Assembly (NCBI GenBank): GCA_907165065.1
Contig: OU015527.1
Location: 19,729,686 to 19,793,685 of the forward strand
Source: Caprimulgus europaeus
Taxonomy: Eukaryota; Chordata; Aves; Caprimulgiformes; Caprimulgidae
Reading direction: 5' to 3'
DNA length: 64,000 nucleotides
In this document: piece by piece, positions 13,597 to 25,398 of the stretch
Numbering within the stretch: the first letter of the stretch is position 1
Layout of the letters: each line of letters opens with the position of its first letter
Position numbers and translations under genes: made by a program
The notes under the pieces: model-generated
The model's database searches: none
Seen by the model: only the letters and a program-made list of their open reading frames with translations
Told to the model about the DNA's origin: nothing

Positions 13597-14252
13597 TGTC
13601 CTGTTTTTTTGGCTGAAATAATGCAGTTTTCTGGGTTTTGTTTTGTTTTGGTTTTTTTAGTAGCTAGTATTGTGCGCGTTATTGCTTCCAGCCTGGGACT
13701 CACTGTGACAAAGAGACTGAGAACATACCAACGTTTACATTTTGTCACTGGAAGTGAAGGACTTTGTGTTCTGTTAGTCCACAAGCACAAGATTTAAGGG
13801 GGGAGAAGAATATTTAAATTAATAAACTTAATTGACAGTTAGATATGCCAATGGGGTATCCCATATCATATCACTTCATATCCAGTATATTAGTGAGGGG
13901 CTTTTCGTATTTTTGCTCTCTCTGGCTTTTCATTCAGGTTCTCATTCTTCTGGGATTGTCACTCTTCCAGAATCATTATCTGGGAACAGGCTGGGATCGG
14001 TCAGGAGAGGGGTGATCTATAACACTGGGTGTCATTCACTTGCATATTTTGTTACTGTTAACATTATCACTACTATTTTAATGTGAGTATTATTTTAAGT
14101 TTTCTTTCTATTATTAAACTGTTCTTATCTCAACCTACAAGCCTCCTTATGCTTGCCTCCCAATCCTCTCCCCTATCCCCTGGGGGTCAGGGGGAGTGGG
14201 TGAATGGCTGTGGTGGCTGCTAGCCAAGGGCTAGCCAAGTGGAACTATCACA
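13597..14252 (+). mobile_element. 5' LTR of truncated ERV
   Basis: It starts TGTCCTG and ends ATCACA, 656 bp. It shares its start and a long 3' part with the LTR at 57603-58854: 'ttgcatat..ttactgtta', 'atcactactattttaat', 'ttatctcaacctacaagcct', and the 'gctagccaagggctagcc' hairpin. A TATA-like 'tatttaaatt' lies at 13811-13820 in a plausible promoter position. The 5-6 bases upstream (TACGTG, 13591-13596) would be the target duplication, but no partner is found because the 3' end is missing. Confidence 0.85.
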
Positions 14253-14259
14253 GTCATTT

Positions 14260-14277
14260 TGGTGCCCAACGTGGGGC
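14260..14277 (+). promoter_or_regulatory. Primer-binding site, tRNA-Lys1,2-like
   Basis: Seven bases after the LTR end stands TGGTGCCCAACGTGGGGC. This matches the tRNA-Lys1,2 primer-binding site used by betaretroviruses and foamy viruses at all but one position (T for C at base 4). It is the site where the host tRNA primes minus-strand DNA synthesis. Its position right after the LTR confirms that this LTR is the 5' LTR of a provirus. Confidence 0.85.
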
Positions 14278-14376
14278 CTGAAGGGTTGAAATAAAGACAG
14301 TGTCTGACAGTGCTTTAACAAAATGATTACCATGTTGCTACATTTTATCAGGGGGTTATAATCAGAACTGTAGGAT

Positions 14377-14679
14377 ATGACTCCTTACTTGCTTTTTATT
14401 GCATTGATCATTGGCTATAAAAATGTGATTAAGGGTTTTTTGCATCTGTTCTGTCTGACAATGACTGTGAGAGCAGCCCAGTTTTTGTACATTCTGTTTT
14501 CACCATCCTCACATTTTGGGCGTTATCTGTTAGATACTCTTGATCAATTCACGGTTTACTTTGTCTTCCCGTGGAGACAGCCCACTGAGTTGGTCTCTTC
14601 GACCCTCGGGCTCCATGTGTTGGACACTGTTGCAAATTACACCATGGATTTTTTTCTCCCCAGGAATACAAAGTGTTGA
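14377..14679 (+). pseudogene. ERV leader / gag 5' reading frame
   Basis: A 100-codon open frame starts at an ATG 100 bases after the PBS and overlaps the start of the next open frame (14540, frame +1 relative to it). Its N-terminal third is hydrophobic (LLFIALIIGY). It could be the displaced 5' end of the gag frame or a leader ORF; the sequence alone does not decide. It lies inside the provirus and has no host equivalent I recognise. Confidence 0.4.
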
Positions 14680-16506
14680 TCAAATCTTTCTGAGCACCGA
14701 GTGTCACCTGACAGAGTTTAGTAATAATTGCACCTCTTACTTTCTCACTTTGGGAAACAAATTTACAAAAGGGACAGCTTTTGACAATTTCTCTTTCTCT
14801 TCCAGACCAAGCATGAAAGAGGTTGGGAGTATTAATTATTCTTGGGATAGTCTGGCTATTTTATTTTTATTGCTGGACCTTCTAAGTATTTTTCAGGAGT
14901 TGTTTAAGATCAGGAAACTATTTAGGTATACCACCGCAGGAATAACCTCTGCAATAGACACTGTGGTTACCAAAACCCCTGCAACCAGTGATGCAGCTAC
15001 TGAAACTTTTGCAGCAGATACTGTGGCCACTTCAAGGCTCATGACAAGAACTGTAGCTATTCAGACCCCAAATACAGATATTCCAACTATACAAATCATA
15101 GTAAGGAGGTCTGTGGCTATTCAAACTCCAAGAACAGATACTTCAGCTACACAAACTTTGGCAGCAAGAAACGTAGCTATTCAAACCCAGCCAACCAATC
15201 CTCCAACTTGTACTGTTGCTACTCAAAATCCCGTAACACAAATTGCAGCTATTCAGACCCAGGCAACAGACCCCCCAGGTTGCACTGTGGATACTCAGTT
15301 TCCAATGAAAAATATTGCAACTACTCAGACCTTGATGAAAAGCACATCAAATGCCCAATCCCTGATGGAAAGTGGTGAACCTGAACTACAGGATGAACCA
15401 GCGCCAGTAATAATTGCCCCTATACAGAAAAGGAAGTCTAAAAAGAAAATTTACTATGCCGTAGATGAAGACAAACCAGGTGTATCATGAGAGCAAGAGG
15501 AAGAGACAGAACCTGAGGTAATCACCTGATCTTTGTCCCCGAGTGAGCTATGAGATACATTAAAAGATTACAGCCGTCAGGTAGGTGAGAGGATTAATAC
15601 TTGGTTGCTCCGGTGCTGGCATAATGGAGCCAGTAGCCTGGAACTGGAGGTCAGGGAAGCCAGGAAACTGGGATCCCTTGCCAGAGAAAGTGGAATTGAT
15701 AAAGCGGTTGGAAAGAAACCACAAAACCTCAGCCTCTGGAGACGTCTTCTATCAGCCGTGAGGGAAAGGTATCATGTCAAGGATGATATTGTGTTGCAAC
15801 CAGGGGTAGGCAAATGGACTCCCATGGATAAAGGTATCCAGCTTTTAAGGGAACTGGCTGTGCGAGAACTGATTTATAGGGATCTAGACAATGTGCAGTT
15901 ACCTGCAGATCCAGATGAAGTCCAATACATGATACCCATGTGGCAGTGGCCATACGGAGTGCGCCTGCCTCATATTCCAGCTATTTGGCAGTACTGGAAT
16001 GGAAAGATGAAGATGGGCCAACAGTAGATGAACTGGCCATCCGAATAAGGCAATATGAGGAAAGCCTCACTCCCTCCCTTGTTTCGGCTGTGGAGAAATT
16101 GACTGAAAAAGTGTCTCAATTATGCCCTCTACCCATACAGACCAGTGTCTCAGTTACTAGCACTGAGCATCCTCTTGTGCAAAGGAGACTGTATACACCA
16201 AGGGGGACATTGTGGTTTTACTTGTGTGACCATGGAGAAGACATGAGGAAATGGGAAGGGAAACCTACCCTCGTCCTAGAAAGACGAGTAAATGAGTTGC
16301 AAGGAAAATCAAATACAACTAGAGAACCTTCTAGGAGAGTTGCTCCAATTTCCAGAAACCCATTCCTCCAACAGAATAGAAGGGTTGAATTTGCATCCAA
16401 CCCTACAAGAAAAACTTTTTATTCATATTCACAAGAAGTGACCAATTATGATGAGACTGAAGCCTACAGATATCACACTTACGATGAATATGATACCCCA
16501 AATTAG
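14540..16506 (+). pseudogene. gag: Degraded retroviral gag
   Basis: One frame runs from 14540 to 16027, interrupted by three in-frame TGA codons (15488, 15527, 15551). A frameshift near 15.97-16.02 kb moves the frame to the one open at 15940-16506. Visible parts, in order, are: a hydrophobic segment (LAILFLLLDLLSIF, about 14850-14890); a Thr-rich tandem repeat (15053-15316); a basic stretch (KRKSKKK, about 15430-15450); a Trp-rich region (MWQWPYG); and a C-terminal part with 'GTLWFYLCDHGEDMRKWEGK' and an Arg/Asn-rich tail. No CCHC zinc-knuckle motif is seen. Gag would form the particle core. The breaks make this copy non-functional. The identification rests on position between PBS and protease and on the overall layout, so the exact capsid borders are not claimed. 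Confidence 0.75.
15053..15316 (+). repeat. In-frame tandem repeat within gag
   Basis: Four head-to-tail coding repeats begin at 15053, 15113, 15173 and 15245, with lengths 60, 60, 72 and 72 bases (20, 20, 24 and 24 residues). Each begins V/A-AIQT, then about four residues including Thr or Asn, then a variable Thr-rich half. All lengths are multiples of three, so the array expanded while the frame was under coding constraint. Weaker AIQT-like units extend upstream to about 14.95 kb and downstream to about 15.35 kb. Confidence 0.8.
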
Positions 16507-17007
16507 AGGGGCCCTGCCCCCAGCCAGGCAGAGGAAAGGGATAACCGAGTTTACTGGACTGTGTGGATCCGCTGGCCTGGCACATCTGACCCGCAGCAGC
16601 ATAAGGCCCTAGTGGACACTGGTGCTCAGTGCACCCTGATGCCATTGAACTTTAAAGGGCTAGAATCCATTTATATTTCTGGAGTGACGGGAGGGTCTCA
16701 GCAGTTGGCTGTACTTGAGGCTGCAATAAGCCTAACCAGGAGGAAATGGCAAAAGCACCCCATTGTGACTGGCTCGGGTGCTCCATGCATTCTTGGCATA
16801 GATTTCCTCAGGAAAGGATATTTTAAGGACCAAAAAAGGTACTGGTGGGCTTTTGGCATAGCTGCCATAGAGACTGAGAAAATCAAACAGCTCTATTTTT
16901 CAGATGTGCAGTATTTCGAACTTACCGCAAACCTATTATTACCCCTCAGCCTTACACATGTCAGGAGAGCACATAATGTAGAAGAAAATATGGTAAGAAG
17001 TGAGTGA
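16507..17007 (+). pseudogene. pro: Retroviral aspartic protease segment
   Basis: The frame is open from just after a TAG stop (16504-16506) to TGA at 17005-17007, in the same frame as the gag C-terminus. There is no ATG start, so it would have been made as an extension of gag. The active-site motif LVDTGAQCTLMP is intact (DTG at 16615-16623), and the flap-distal 'ILGIDFLRKG' helix block follows at about 16790-16818. This is the standard layout of a retropepsin, which cuts the gag-pol polyprotein. The frame ends without leading into reverse transcriptase. The last ~30 codons may already be past the break point of the provirus. Confidence 0.8.
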
Positions 17008-20000
17008 TTGTTTAAAGCAATCAGAATTCATTGCTGTAGGTTAACTGCTACTTTTCATACCTGTGTAAAAAATAATATGAAGACCTTAAAATGAAAAAAA
17101 AAGTAAACTTTCTTTGTGAGATAAAAATATTGATATATTACAAGAGATAGGCAATCAAGATTACAAATGCAACGTAGTTAATAAAACACAAGAATAAAGA
17201 GCTTGAAGATGAAGAACTGCTTAAGTTTGTCTATTTCGTCTCACTACAATGAAGGAAAATCAAGGATGCCCAAGTAATCCTTAACAAATGTTTGTCTAGT
17301 GTATTTTTTAAAAAGAAGATATTTCCTCAGTCCCTATAGATAGCTTGTTCTAACCTTTCACTAAATAAAATGACAGAAATATATCTTAGTATACCATCTT
17401 TTATTAGGACTAGCCATCTTTCCTGACTCCTATTGCTTGATGTTGCTTGCATTTCACTCTGTGTAAAGCAAACAAAATTGTTTAGGGTTATTTGTTTTGG
17501 TTTTGGTTTTAAATCCTCAGAGATTCTTTTCCCATTAACTTTCTCTTTATTATTATTCCTTCTTTTAAAAATATGAAAACTACTAGGTACAGTTTTCATG
17601 CAAAATCTGTGTTGATTTCTTCTTTATTTCTGATTTGATTGCTGGGTAGATTAAAAAAATCCTGGAGATATCAAAGCCTAAAAAAAACAATCCAGAAGGT
17701 TTAAAATAACTCAAGGCAGTTATTTTTCAGGAATCTAATGATGGAGAAACAAGACTTGAATTGAACACACCTTTAACAATGGCTTGGGTAGGTATGTTAT
17801 CATTAGATAAATAGTTTGGGCTAATAAAAACTCAGTGATTTAGTTCATTTGACTTAAAAAAAAAAAAAAAAAAAAAAGTTATCATTAGACAGTTCTGGGT
17901 AAAGATTCAGCATATTCACTCCAGTGGTTCCAAAGTGTTTACTGGCTTTGCTGACTACCAGCCCTCTGTGCCCAGTCTGACCCAGCTTTGTGTTTAGTCT
18001 CCTTAGTAGGGAAATACGTCAACAAGAGAATTGCCTGGACCCAACCTGTCCCATTACATCTCTTAGATGTTGTAACAAAAATAGCAAACATAGACTGATA
18101 GAACGTCACTTTTATAGGACAGGAACTATCACAGAATTAAATACTGAATGAAGTTATTAAGTTTGATTCAATAATGTCCCAATCTCATTGCATAATTATT
18201 TTTAAAAAGTGCTGATTCCTCAGTCCTCTGTATTGGGAGTGACTTGAATTTGAGGTTCAGTAAGAGATTCAAAAACTTTTTAATTGCATGCAGATGGCAA
18301 AGATGAATAGAGTCAGCATTCCAAATGAAAAAGAGCTCTGTCCACCATCTTAGATGGTATTTTCCAGCTGATGTAGACATCTATATTGAGATTTGGAAAT
18401 GGACAAATGAACGGTTTAGATAATGCTTATCTGGTTGCTTCACTAGGCATTTTCTTGAACATCTATGAAATCAGATTGAAGAAATGCAAGAAATGCATTT
18501 TATAAACTGAGATAGTTCTGTAGAGTCCCATATTTATTACAGAAAAAGACTAAAATAAAGGAATATTAAGTTTATATCAGAAGTTCACAAAACAGCAGGG
18601 TTTTTTGCCTGTGCAGCAATCACCCCTATTGGCACAGGAAGCATGGTACATTGTAGAAAGTAAATTATGAGGTAAGCAGCAGATTTAGGGACAGAGTTTT
18701 ACCTTCACTGGATTTGGTTTACATATAAAACCAAAATAAATCCTTTCTCTTTATTTCCAACTCTCCTTTTAAAAAAAAAAAAAAAAAAAATTGTAGGGAT
18801 ACTTGTGTTTATCAAAATACAGATGTTACTTGCAGCTGTACTCAGTGTTAAGTTTCAGGTCATAAGGGCACATTCATTGTGAAAAATAAATAACAGTTTT
18901 CAGGGAATGTTGGCACTGTTACAAAACAGTTTTTCAAACTTATCCTATTTCTCAAGTGCACACAGTGCAATGCTAATTGTCAAATTACAGAAATTTGGAG
19001 GAAGAAAATAAATCCCTTCCCCTGAAGTGAACTTAGTGATTTCTGAAGCGTTTCTGTTTGGACTGTTAAGACTAACAATAAGATTCTCAATTCTTACTGA
19101 AGATGAAATACAGTTTTGCTATCTCTTTATTGGAAAAAAATTATGCTGCTATATGAGTACCATTTTTGGTTTTTTGTAATACACTCCTACTCCAAAAGAC
19201 TGCAACGTGCTTTTCTCATCCTTAAAAAAAAAAACAAGCAGCAAACTTACTCTTCTGTTAAACAGAATATTTTACTGTCATCATACTGATGCCTCCCCTT
19301 GGCTCCATGCTCTCTAGACTGCAGGAAGGTAACATTAGAGATGTTTGGCATCTTTGATAGGCATCCAACCTACATCAAAGTTTTTATTGATACCTCTTGC
19401 CTTGTTCCGTTTTCACGTGTATTACTAGAGTCAGTTGCACAATGAACAAATGTTCCTTCTACTGTATGATTGTTCTAAGTGACTTTTTTTAGCACAGATG
19501 TTCTCCTACACTCCATTTTATCTATTTTTATGGGCTAACAGTTGAAAATTAATTCGAGCTTAAATCTAAGGACAAATGCTTCTCAGGGAATCTCACCCAG
19601 GCCATGGGCCATCATTTCTAGTAATTAGAGTTAGCTCAGGGTACTACAGTATGCCAGAATATATTGATGTATCAATAACAAGAAAGAAGAAGGAAAACAG
19701 TAGTCTAAGGAGCTAGGCAGGGAAATCATCAAGTTCAAGCCAAAGCAAACCAAATTTCAAAATTAATAAATAGCTTGCAACTAGGCCAAATCACACTGGG
19801 AGTCAAATAACTACAGCAGAGTTCAGAAACAAGTTTCGGGAAAGAGGCTGAAGTAGGGCAACAAACAGGCAGATACAGAGGAAAAAGAGGTGCACAGGTC
19901 AGATCAAAAAACATGAGTACATCTGGAATATGCATCTGGTAGAAATCCTTTAAATGCTAGCTGTGCATAACAGTCCACAGTATTTCTGGGGACAGCTGAT

Positions 20001-23000
20001 TCATCCATCACAAAGTAGTTGTCAGTGAGACAAAGGAGCCGAGGAGATCAACAGTTAACTGTTCAGTGGAGGCTACCAAAGGTTTACAAATCCCCAGTAA
20101 ACCATGCAGTCTTTCTACAGGGAAATACTTAAAACTGATTCACTTAAGAAGAAACTGTTGCCAGCAAGGGTAACAAAAAAAATCTCATTTCGAGTTCTAG
20201 CATAAAAAGAAGTGTAGTTTCTAGGGAATAAAATTGAAATGGGCCAAATATGTATTTGAACTCAAAAAGGTGCTCATCTGCAGACTTTTTATTATTTTAT
20301 GTGCTCCAATTTATCAATTCCTACTACATATGAGTCAGAATAAAATTTACAAATATTGCTGGATTTCATGTACATAATTCCATGACATGATGTGTCTTAC
20401 TGATTTGTCAGAAAAGAAAAAAAAGGACAGGTGAACTGTATTATGTGTCAAATTAGAGATCTAAACACTGAAAAATCCCCAAACTATTTACAAACAGAGG
20501 CTTGCAATCAGTGTTTGACTGAGTCCTTCAGCAACAGAAATTCCTCAGAAACTATTTTAGGGGGTGAGGGTGGGGAGAAGAAAGATGTTGGGTTTAAATT
20601 CAAACCTTGAAGACCCTCAGTTCTTCAAGGGATGCATTTGTGCAATGAGCTAGTTGTTGATTAAGAAAGAAATACAGCTTTCTATAGAAAGCCAGGATAA
20701 CTCCATAGTTTTGCAATTTCTTATAGTTCATGGATAGGTTTACATCAGTAATAAATGCAATCTACAGATTTCCACATCAAACCTGTCTGTACTAAAACTG
20801 AAGCTAAATTAGCTAAATTGAATTAAAACTGAAGCTAAATGTTACTGAGCATGGAATAAGAATCCTCAGAGTATTGAAACCGTTTGGCTTTCTACTTTAT
20901 TTTGTTGAATTAAGGTAGAGAACATCAGGAATCCTATAGAATTTTGTGAAGGTTTCACTTTTAATGGTTTCATATTTTACATTTTTTATCATATCTTTAT
21001 TTAGCTATGATTCCTAACATAAAAAGACCAACTTGCTGTGTCAGCTACCACTAATGTGAGTTAGCTGGGCTGCAATGGAAACAAAATTTAATTCCTGCTG
21101 CTTTCCTGATTGACAGATCAAGGACTCTGACTTTTGTTTTCCTTACTGCAAGGCCCTGCAATACCCACTCTTATGGGTTTTCTACAGCTTTGTACTGTAA
21201 GAAGCCTTGCGGTCTCATATGACACAGACGCTAATTACAGTCTTTATTAACTAGTGTAATTCTTATAAAAATACATAATTTTACCATCCTTTACTATACA
21301 TTTAGCTACACATATTCTCATATCAAAATGGATGAAAGGATTTTATCAGTTTAATGATTGAGCAAAGTATGTAAAAGCTGATTCTCATATCAAAAGGAAC
21401 AAGATTTACTGATGTGTTACTATTTACTGGAAGTAGCAGCAAATGTCTTCTCCCTGTTAATATTAGACTGTTGTCATTTTTTAATAGCTATGTTGTTGAA
21501 TACATACATCTGAAAACAAGATCATCCCTACTATACATTCTTCACATGTATAAAACAGCAAGGCAGATGCAACCTCAGAGCACCAGCAGTGTCAGTGTGA
21601 TAGAAAGGTGAAAAAAGCAGGTAACATTGGTCACTGTCATAAATATTCTCTATTATTTCTGTCATAAAATTTTCATATGTATTCCACCAGAAAGAGTTCA
21701 AAAGAAGATATTAACAGGATAGTTACAGGAAGCTACCAAGTTTAAGGATAATTGTAGGCCAAAGGGTGTAGAAAAGTAGAGAGTATTTTGAAAGGTGACC
21801 AGTGAGGAGTGCAAGTTGGAACCAGCCATTGGGCTGATCAAAACCAAGAAACAACTCACCTTGTTCTCAGTACTGAGTCCCTGCTCTTTCAGAAGACTCT
21901 CCTGAAGCAGTCACCTTCAAGTCCACTCACAGATACTATTAAGTACAGAATCAGTACAGACTACACATATGGTACCATGCATCCTGATGCAAAGTGAATA
22001 GGAGGCTATCATACACAAGGAGATATCACTTGATAGCTAGCGTGGGCATAAGCACTCTTCAGACCATAGGTAGTTTGAGCATCTCACAGATGTCTTAGGT
22101 AGTAAGGTATGGAGAGAGTACACTCAAAACAAAATTCAAAGGTGACTCAAAAATACTATTTTATGACAAAACCATCTGGGATACTTTCAGATTAAAACTG
22201 TTGGGGAATAGAACACACATTGACATGGTACTATGTTCTAGATAGATGGCTATTTTTCTTTACTCTTCCTTTACTTCAGTATGCCTTCTGTATTCCATTT
22301 TGAGCACTTGATATTTTCTGCCTCACTATTTTGCTAGTCTTAACATTTAGCTTTGCACCTCACTTCAACTCCTACAATCAAAAGGCTTTCATGTACTCTT
22401 TCTAGACTGGAAACTGGACTTGCTGCTTGTGAAATAACCATTTTCTCAAGAAATGTTATAATGTTGGCTTTTACATTATTGGACACTATAATAATGAATA
22501 TTAAAAAAGCTAAATGATATAAATAGTCTAAATAAAAAGATCAAAAAGAAGAAAAATAGATTAAATAAAAAGATAAAATTATGAAAGAAAAAAACCCAAC
22601 CAAAACCAAACCACAATTAGAGCTCATTGACCTTAAAAAGCATCATAAAGGAAGACGGGAAAGATTCTCAATTCAACTCAGAAATCCTGTAAATAAATAA
22701 AATATAAGGAACTTTTTGACAAAGGAATAGAGATGAGAAATATCATCAATTAAAAACTCTTCTTCTGAAAAAGACTGGAAAAGGGAGAAAGAAAATGTCT
22801 GCTCTTCAATCCAGAGCTCAGAGCCAGAGGAAATATCACAGAGAGACAAAACCTTTGACAGTAAAACCACTAGATTTTCCCTAATTTCAAAAAAATGAAA
22901 TCCTTTTAATATGAAATTTGTTTCCCAGGGGAAAAATAGATGAGGAGTGTATGAACCAGACAGTTCCTGAGAATTGAAAAGAAAAAAATCTTTTGAAAAA

Positions 23001-24876
23001 AAACAACAAAAAGGACACCTACTTCTGTCACTCTCAGTCGTAAAATAAGAAAATATGCATTGTTATAAAGACTGCCACTGAGTCCCTCAACAGGCAGCTG
23101 CTGTGAGATGATAGAATTAGTTAATAAGGTCTCACAATGCCAAAGGAGCAGAAGGTTCTCACTGAGCCACCAGATATACTGTATCACAACTCACTACACT
23201 GCTATCAGACAGCTGCTTTAAAAAATTCTACATATGATGCTACAGTTGAAGTTGCCTAATTGTTGATGGCTCTGTGTCTCTGAAATGAGTTGTTCAATTT
23301 GTAGGAGCCAATATACTAACTGAGTGGCTTGACATACATTTCCTGCCAATTGCTGCTCTATTTTGACGTAAAAGCCTACAGGCTACTATGTGACAACATA
23401 ATTGCATCTCATTCCCTAAATGACTGTCTCCTAGAAGTTTTTAACAGGGCTGTGAAGGAAAAAAATATTTCTTTAACCAATGACTGCAATCTCATTGCTC
23501 TTGAGGTGTTTTGTTGGTCAATAAAGCATTAATTCTTAGTAATAATAATTATAGTAACCATGATATCTAGGGAATAGTGTCATTCTGAGGTAGGTATTCT
23601 TCAATGCAAGAAAGAAGATGACAATTCAAGCATAAAATGAGAGACAATGGGTAGATGTAGTCTGATCTGAAAGCAGTAACAGCAAGGAAATCATATTTAT
23701 CAGCATAACAGAAAGTAGACTCAGCACTTCACCAGTCAGGATGCCCTTTATAAACACTGCCACAGACCTGCACCTGAAGAAAAATAATGAAGTAGCGTTA
23801 CAGATGTTTCCAATGAGTGCCTCTCAGGAATGACGAATTATTTGGGAAAAAGAATGGAGAAGGCTCTCTAAAATGTAACACATGGGGAAAGAAGACTGAT
23901 ATGAAGAAAAATATTACATATAGGATGAAGATTTGGCAAGTGTTATGTCTGGGCAAGGGAAGGAGAAGGCACTCTTTCAGACATGTTTGACAAAACCAGA
24001 ATAATTTAGCTATATCAGGATACAGGACCTGCAAAGAGTTTTGAGCCTAAATGACACCCAGGAGGCATAGTTGACTGATGGGTGGGAGATAAATTTTTTT
24101 GTCTGTCATCAGGAAAAAATTATAGGATTAGGCCTTGAGAAAGATTAAAAGGTTTACTTAAACTTAAGGTGACGGATAATTTCCACTAGGAAACAGATAA
24201 AAGAAAGCAAATGGTCACCACGTTGTAGTTTATCATTATCAGAAACCTATATAGGCCATTAAATTTATGTAGAAGTGAGATTCAGTGGAGAACAGTGAAA
24301 TCATAAGGGATTCAAAGAAACTCTGTAAAAATCCCACAGGAATTGACAAGAAAAAAAGACCTTTCCCTGAAGGCACAACCTATTCCTTCTTCCCTTGACA
24401 TTGGACCATTTCTCTGCAGGTAAATTTTTGGTACAGCCCTTAAACAGTGCAGCACAGACAACAGAAGAGTATGATGGGGTGGTTTTTTGGTTTATTTGAG
24501 AATTTTTGTCCAGAAGCTTCCCCATAAATAAGACTGTATTTTAACTCAACTGCCATAATAATGGATGCTGGCAAGTCACAAATTTGAGCCAGACACCTTG
24601 AATAAAGAATGATGACTAGATTGACTAGATCTCCAAACATTACAACAATTAGGGGGAGAGTCGAACAAACAAAAAAAAAGGGGGGGGGAGGGGAATAGTA
24701 TCTCAGCTGCAAAAAGTTGTATGTATGAATACAGGTAAATTTTGTTGTTTCTATATGCCAAATAATTTTCATCTTCTGATCTTGGGCAAATCATAGGTAA
24801 TCAGCTATTTCTTGACAATTTCTAAAAATCTCCCATTTAAGTGGCAAAAGAGACCACAGATAAGTAACAAAACTAA
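17008..24876. other. AT-rich unique sequence with poly(A) tracts
   Basis: No gene or mobile element is recognised. Homopolymer A runs lie at 17856-17877 (22) and 18771-18790 (20), and an A9-G9 junction at 24671-24688. A 17-bp perfect direct repeat occurs at 20793-20809 and 20824-20840. The A runs have no recognisable retroposed body upstream, so I do not call SINEs or processed pseudogenes. Confidence 0.5.
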
Positions 24877-24882
24877 GATGTT

Positions 24883-25398
24883 TGTCCTGGTTTCAGTTGG
24901 GATAAAGATAATTTCCTTTGTAGTAGCTGGTATAATACTGTGTTTTGGATTTATGATTAGAAGAATATTGATGAAACACTGATAATTTAGTTGTCACTGA
25001 ACAGTGCTGACCCTAAGTCTGCTTCTGACACTGCTCCACTGGTGAGTAGGCTAGGGGTGCACAAAATGTTGGGAGGGGAAAAAGCTGGGGGAAGAAGAAG
25101 GAAGAGGGAACAATCAGGGTGATATCATTTGCCTTCCCAAGTAACTGTTTTGCATGACGAAGCTTAGCTTTCGCAAAGATGGCTGAACATCTGCCTGCTA
25201 ATGGAAAGTGATTAATTAATTCTTGTTTTGCTTTGCTTGTGCATGTGGTTTTTGCTTTACCTGTTAAACTGTCTTTATCTCAGCCCATAAGTTTTCTCAT
25301 TTTTACCCTTCCTATTCTCTCCCCCATCCTACTGGGCAGACGTAAGTGAGCGGTTATGTGGGGCTGTTGTCAGTTGTCAGCTGAGGTTAAACCCCACA
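24883..25398 (+). mobile_element. Solo LTR with 6-bp target duplication
   Basis: It starts TGTCCTGGTTTCAG and ends AACCCCACA, 516 bp. The target duplication GATGTT is perfect (24877-24882 and 25399-25404). Six bases is the usual class II (ERVK/alpha-beta) footprint. The 3' end ('ctgtctttatctcagcccat', then 'tacccttcctattctctccc') matches the clipped LTR at the window start, so both are one family. No internal region is present. Recombination between two LTRs of a provirus is the usual origin. Confidence 0.88.

Larger units (their letters stand above)
13597..17007 (+). mobile_element. Truncated endogenous retrovirus (LTR-gag-pro)
   Basis: The parts are in retroviral order: 5' LTR (13597-14252), primer-binding site (14260-14277), leader, a degraded gag (about 14540-16506) and a protease segment (16507-17007). 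No reverse transcriptase, integrase, env or 3' LTR follows; unique AT-rich DNA begins at about 16.95-17.05 kb. A related solo LTR lies at 57603-58854. Integration class is uncertain. The PBS type is shared by betaretrovirus-like and spuma-like elements, while the solo relative has a 5-bp target duplication, as ERVL elements do. The element is coding-dead, with stops, a frameshift and a large 3' loss. Confidence 0.85.

Noticed and set aside
17008-17340. Hidden 3' LTR of the truncated provirus
   Set aside because: No match to the 3' blocks of the 5' LTR (the 'tctcaacctacaagcct' and 'gctagccaagggctagcc' blocks) is present here or in the next kilobases.
17856-18790. Poly(A) runs as tails of processed pseudogenes or SINEs
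   Set aside because: No gene-like or SINE-like body and no flanking duplications are seen. Simple homopolymers are the easier explanation.
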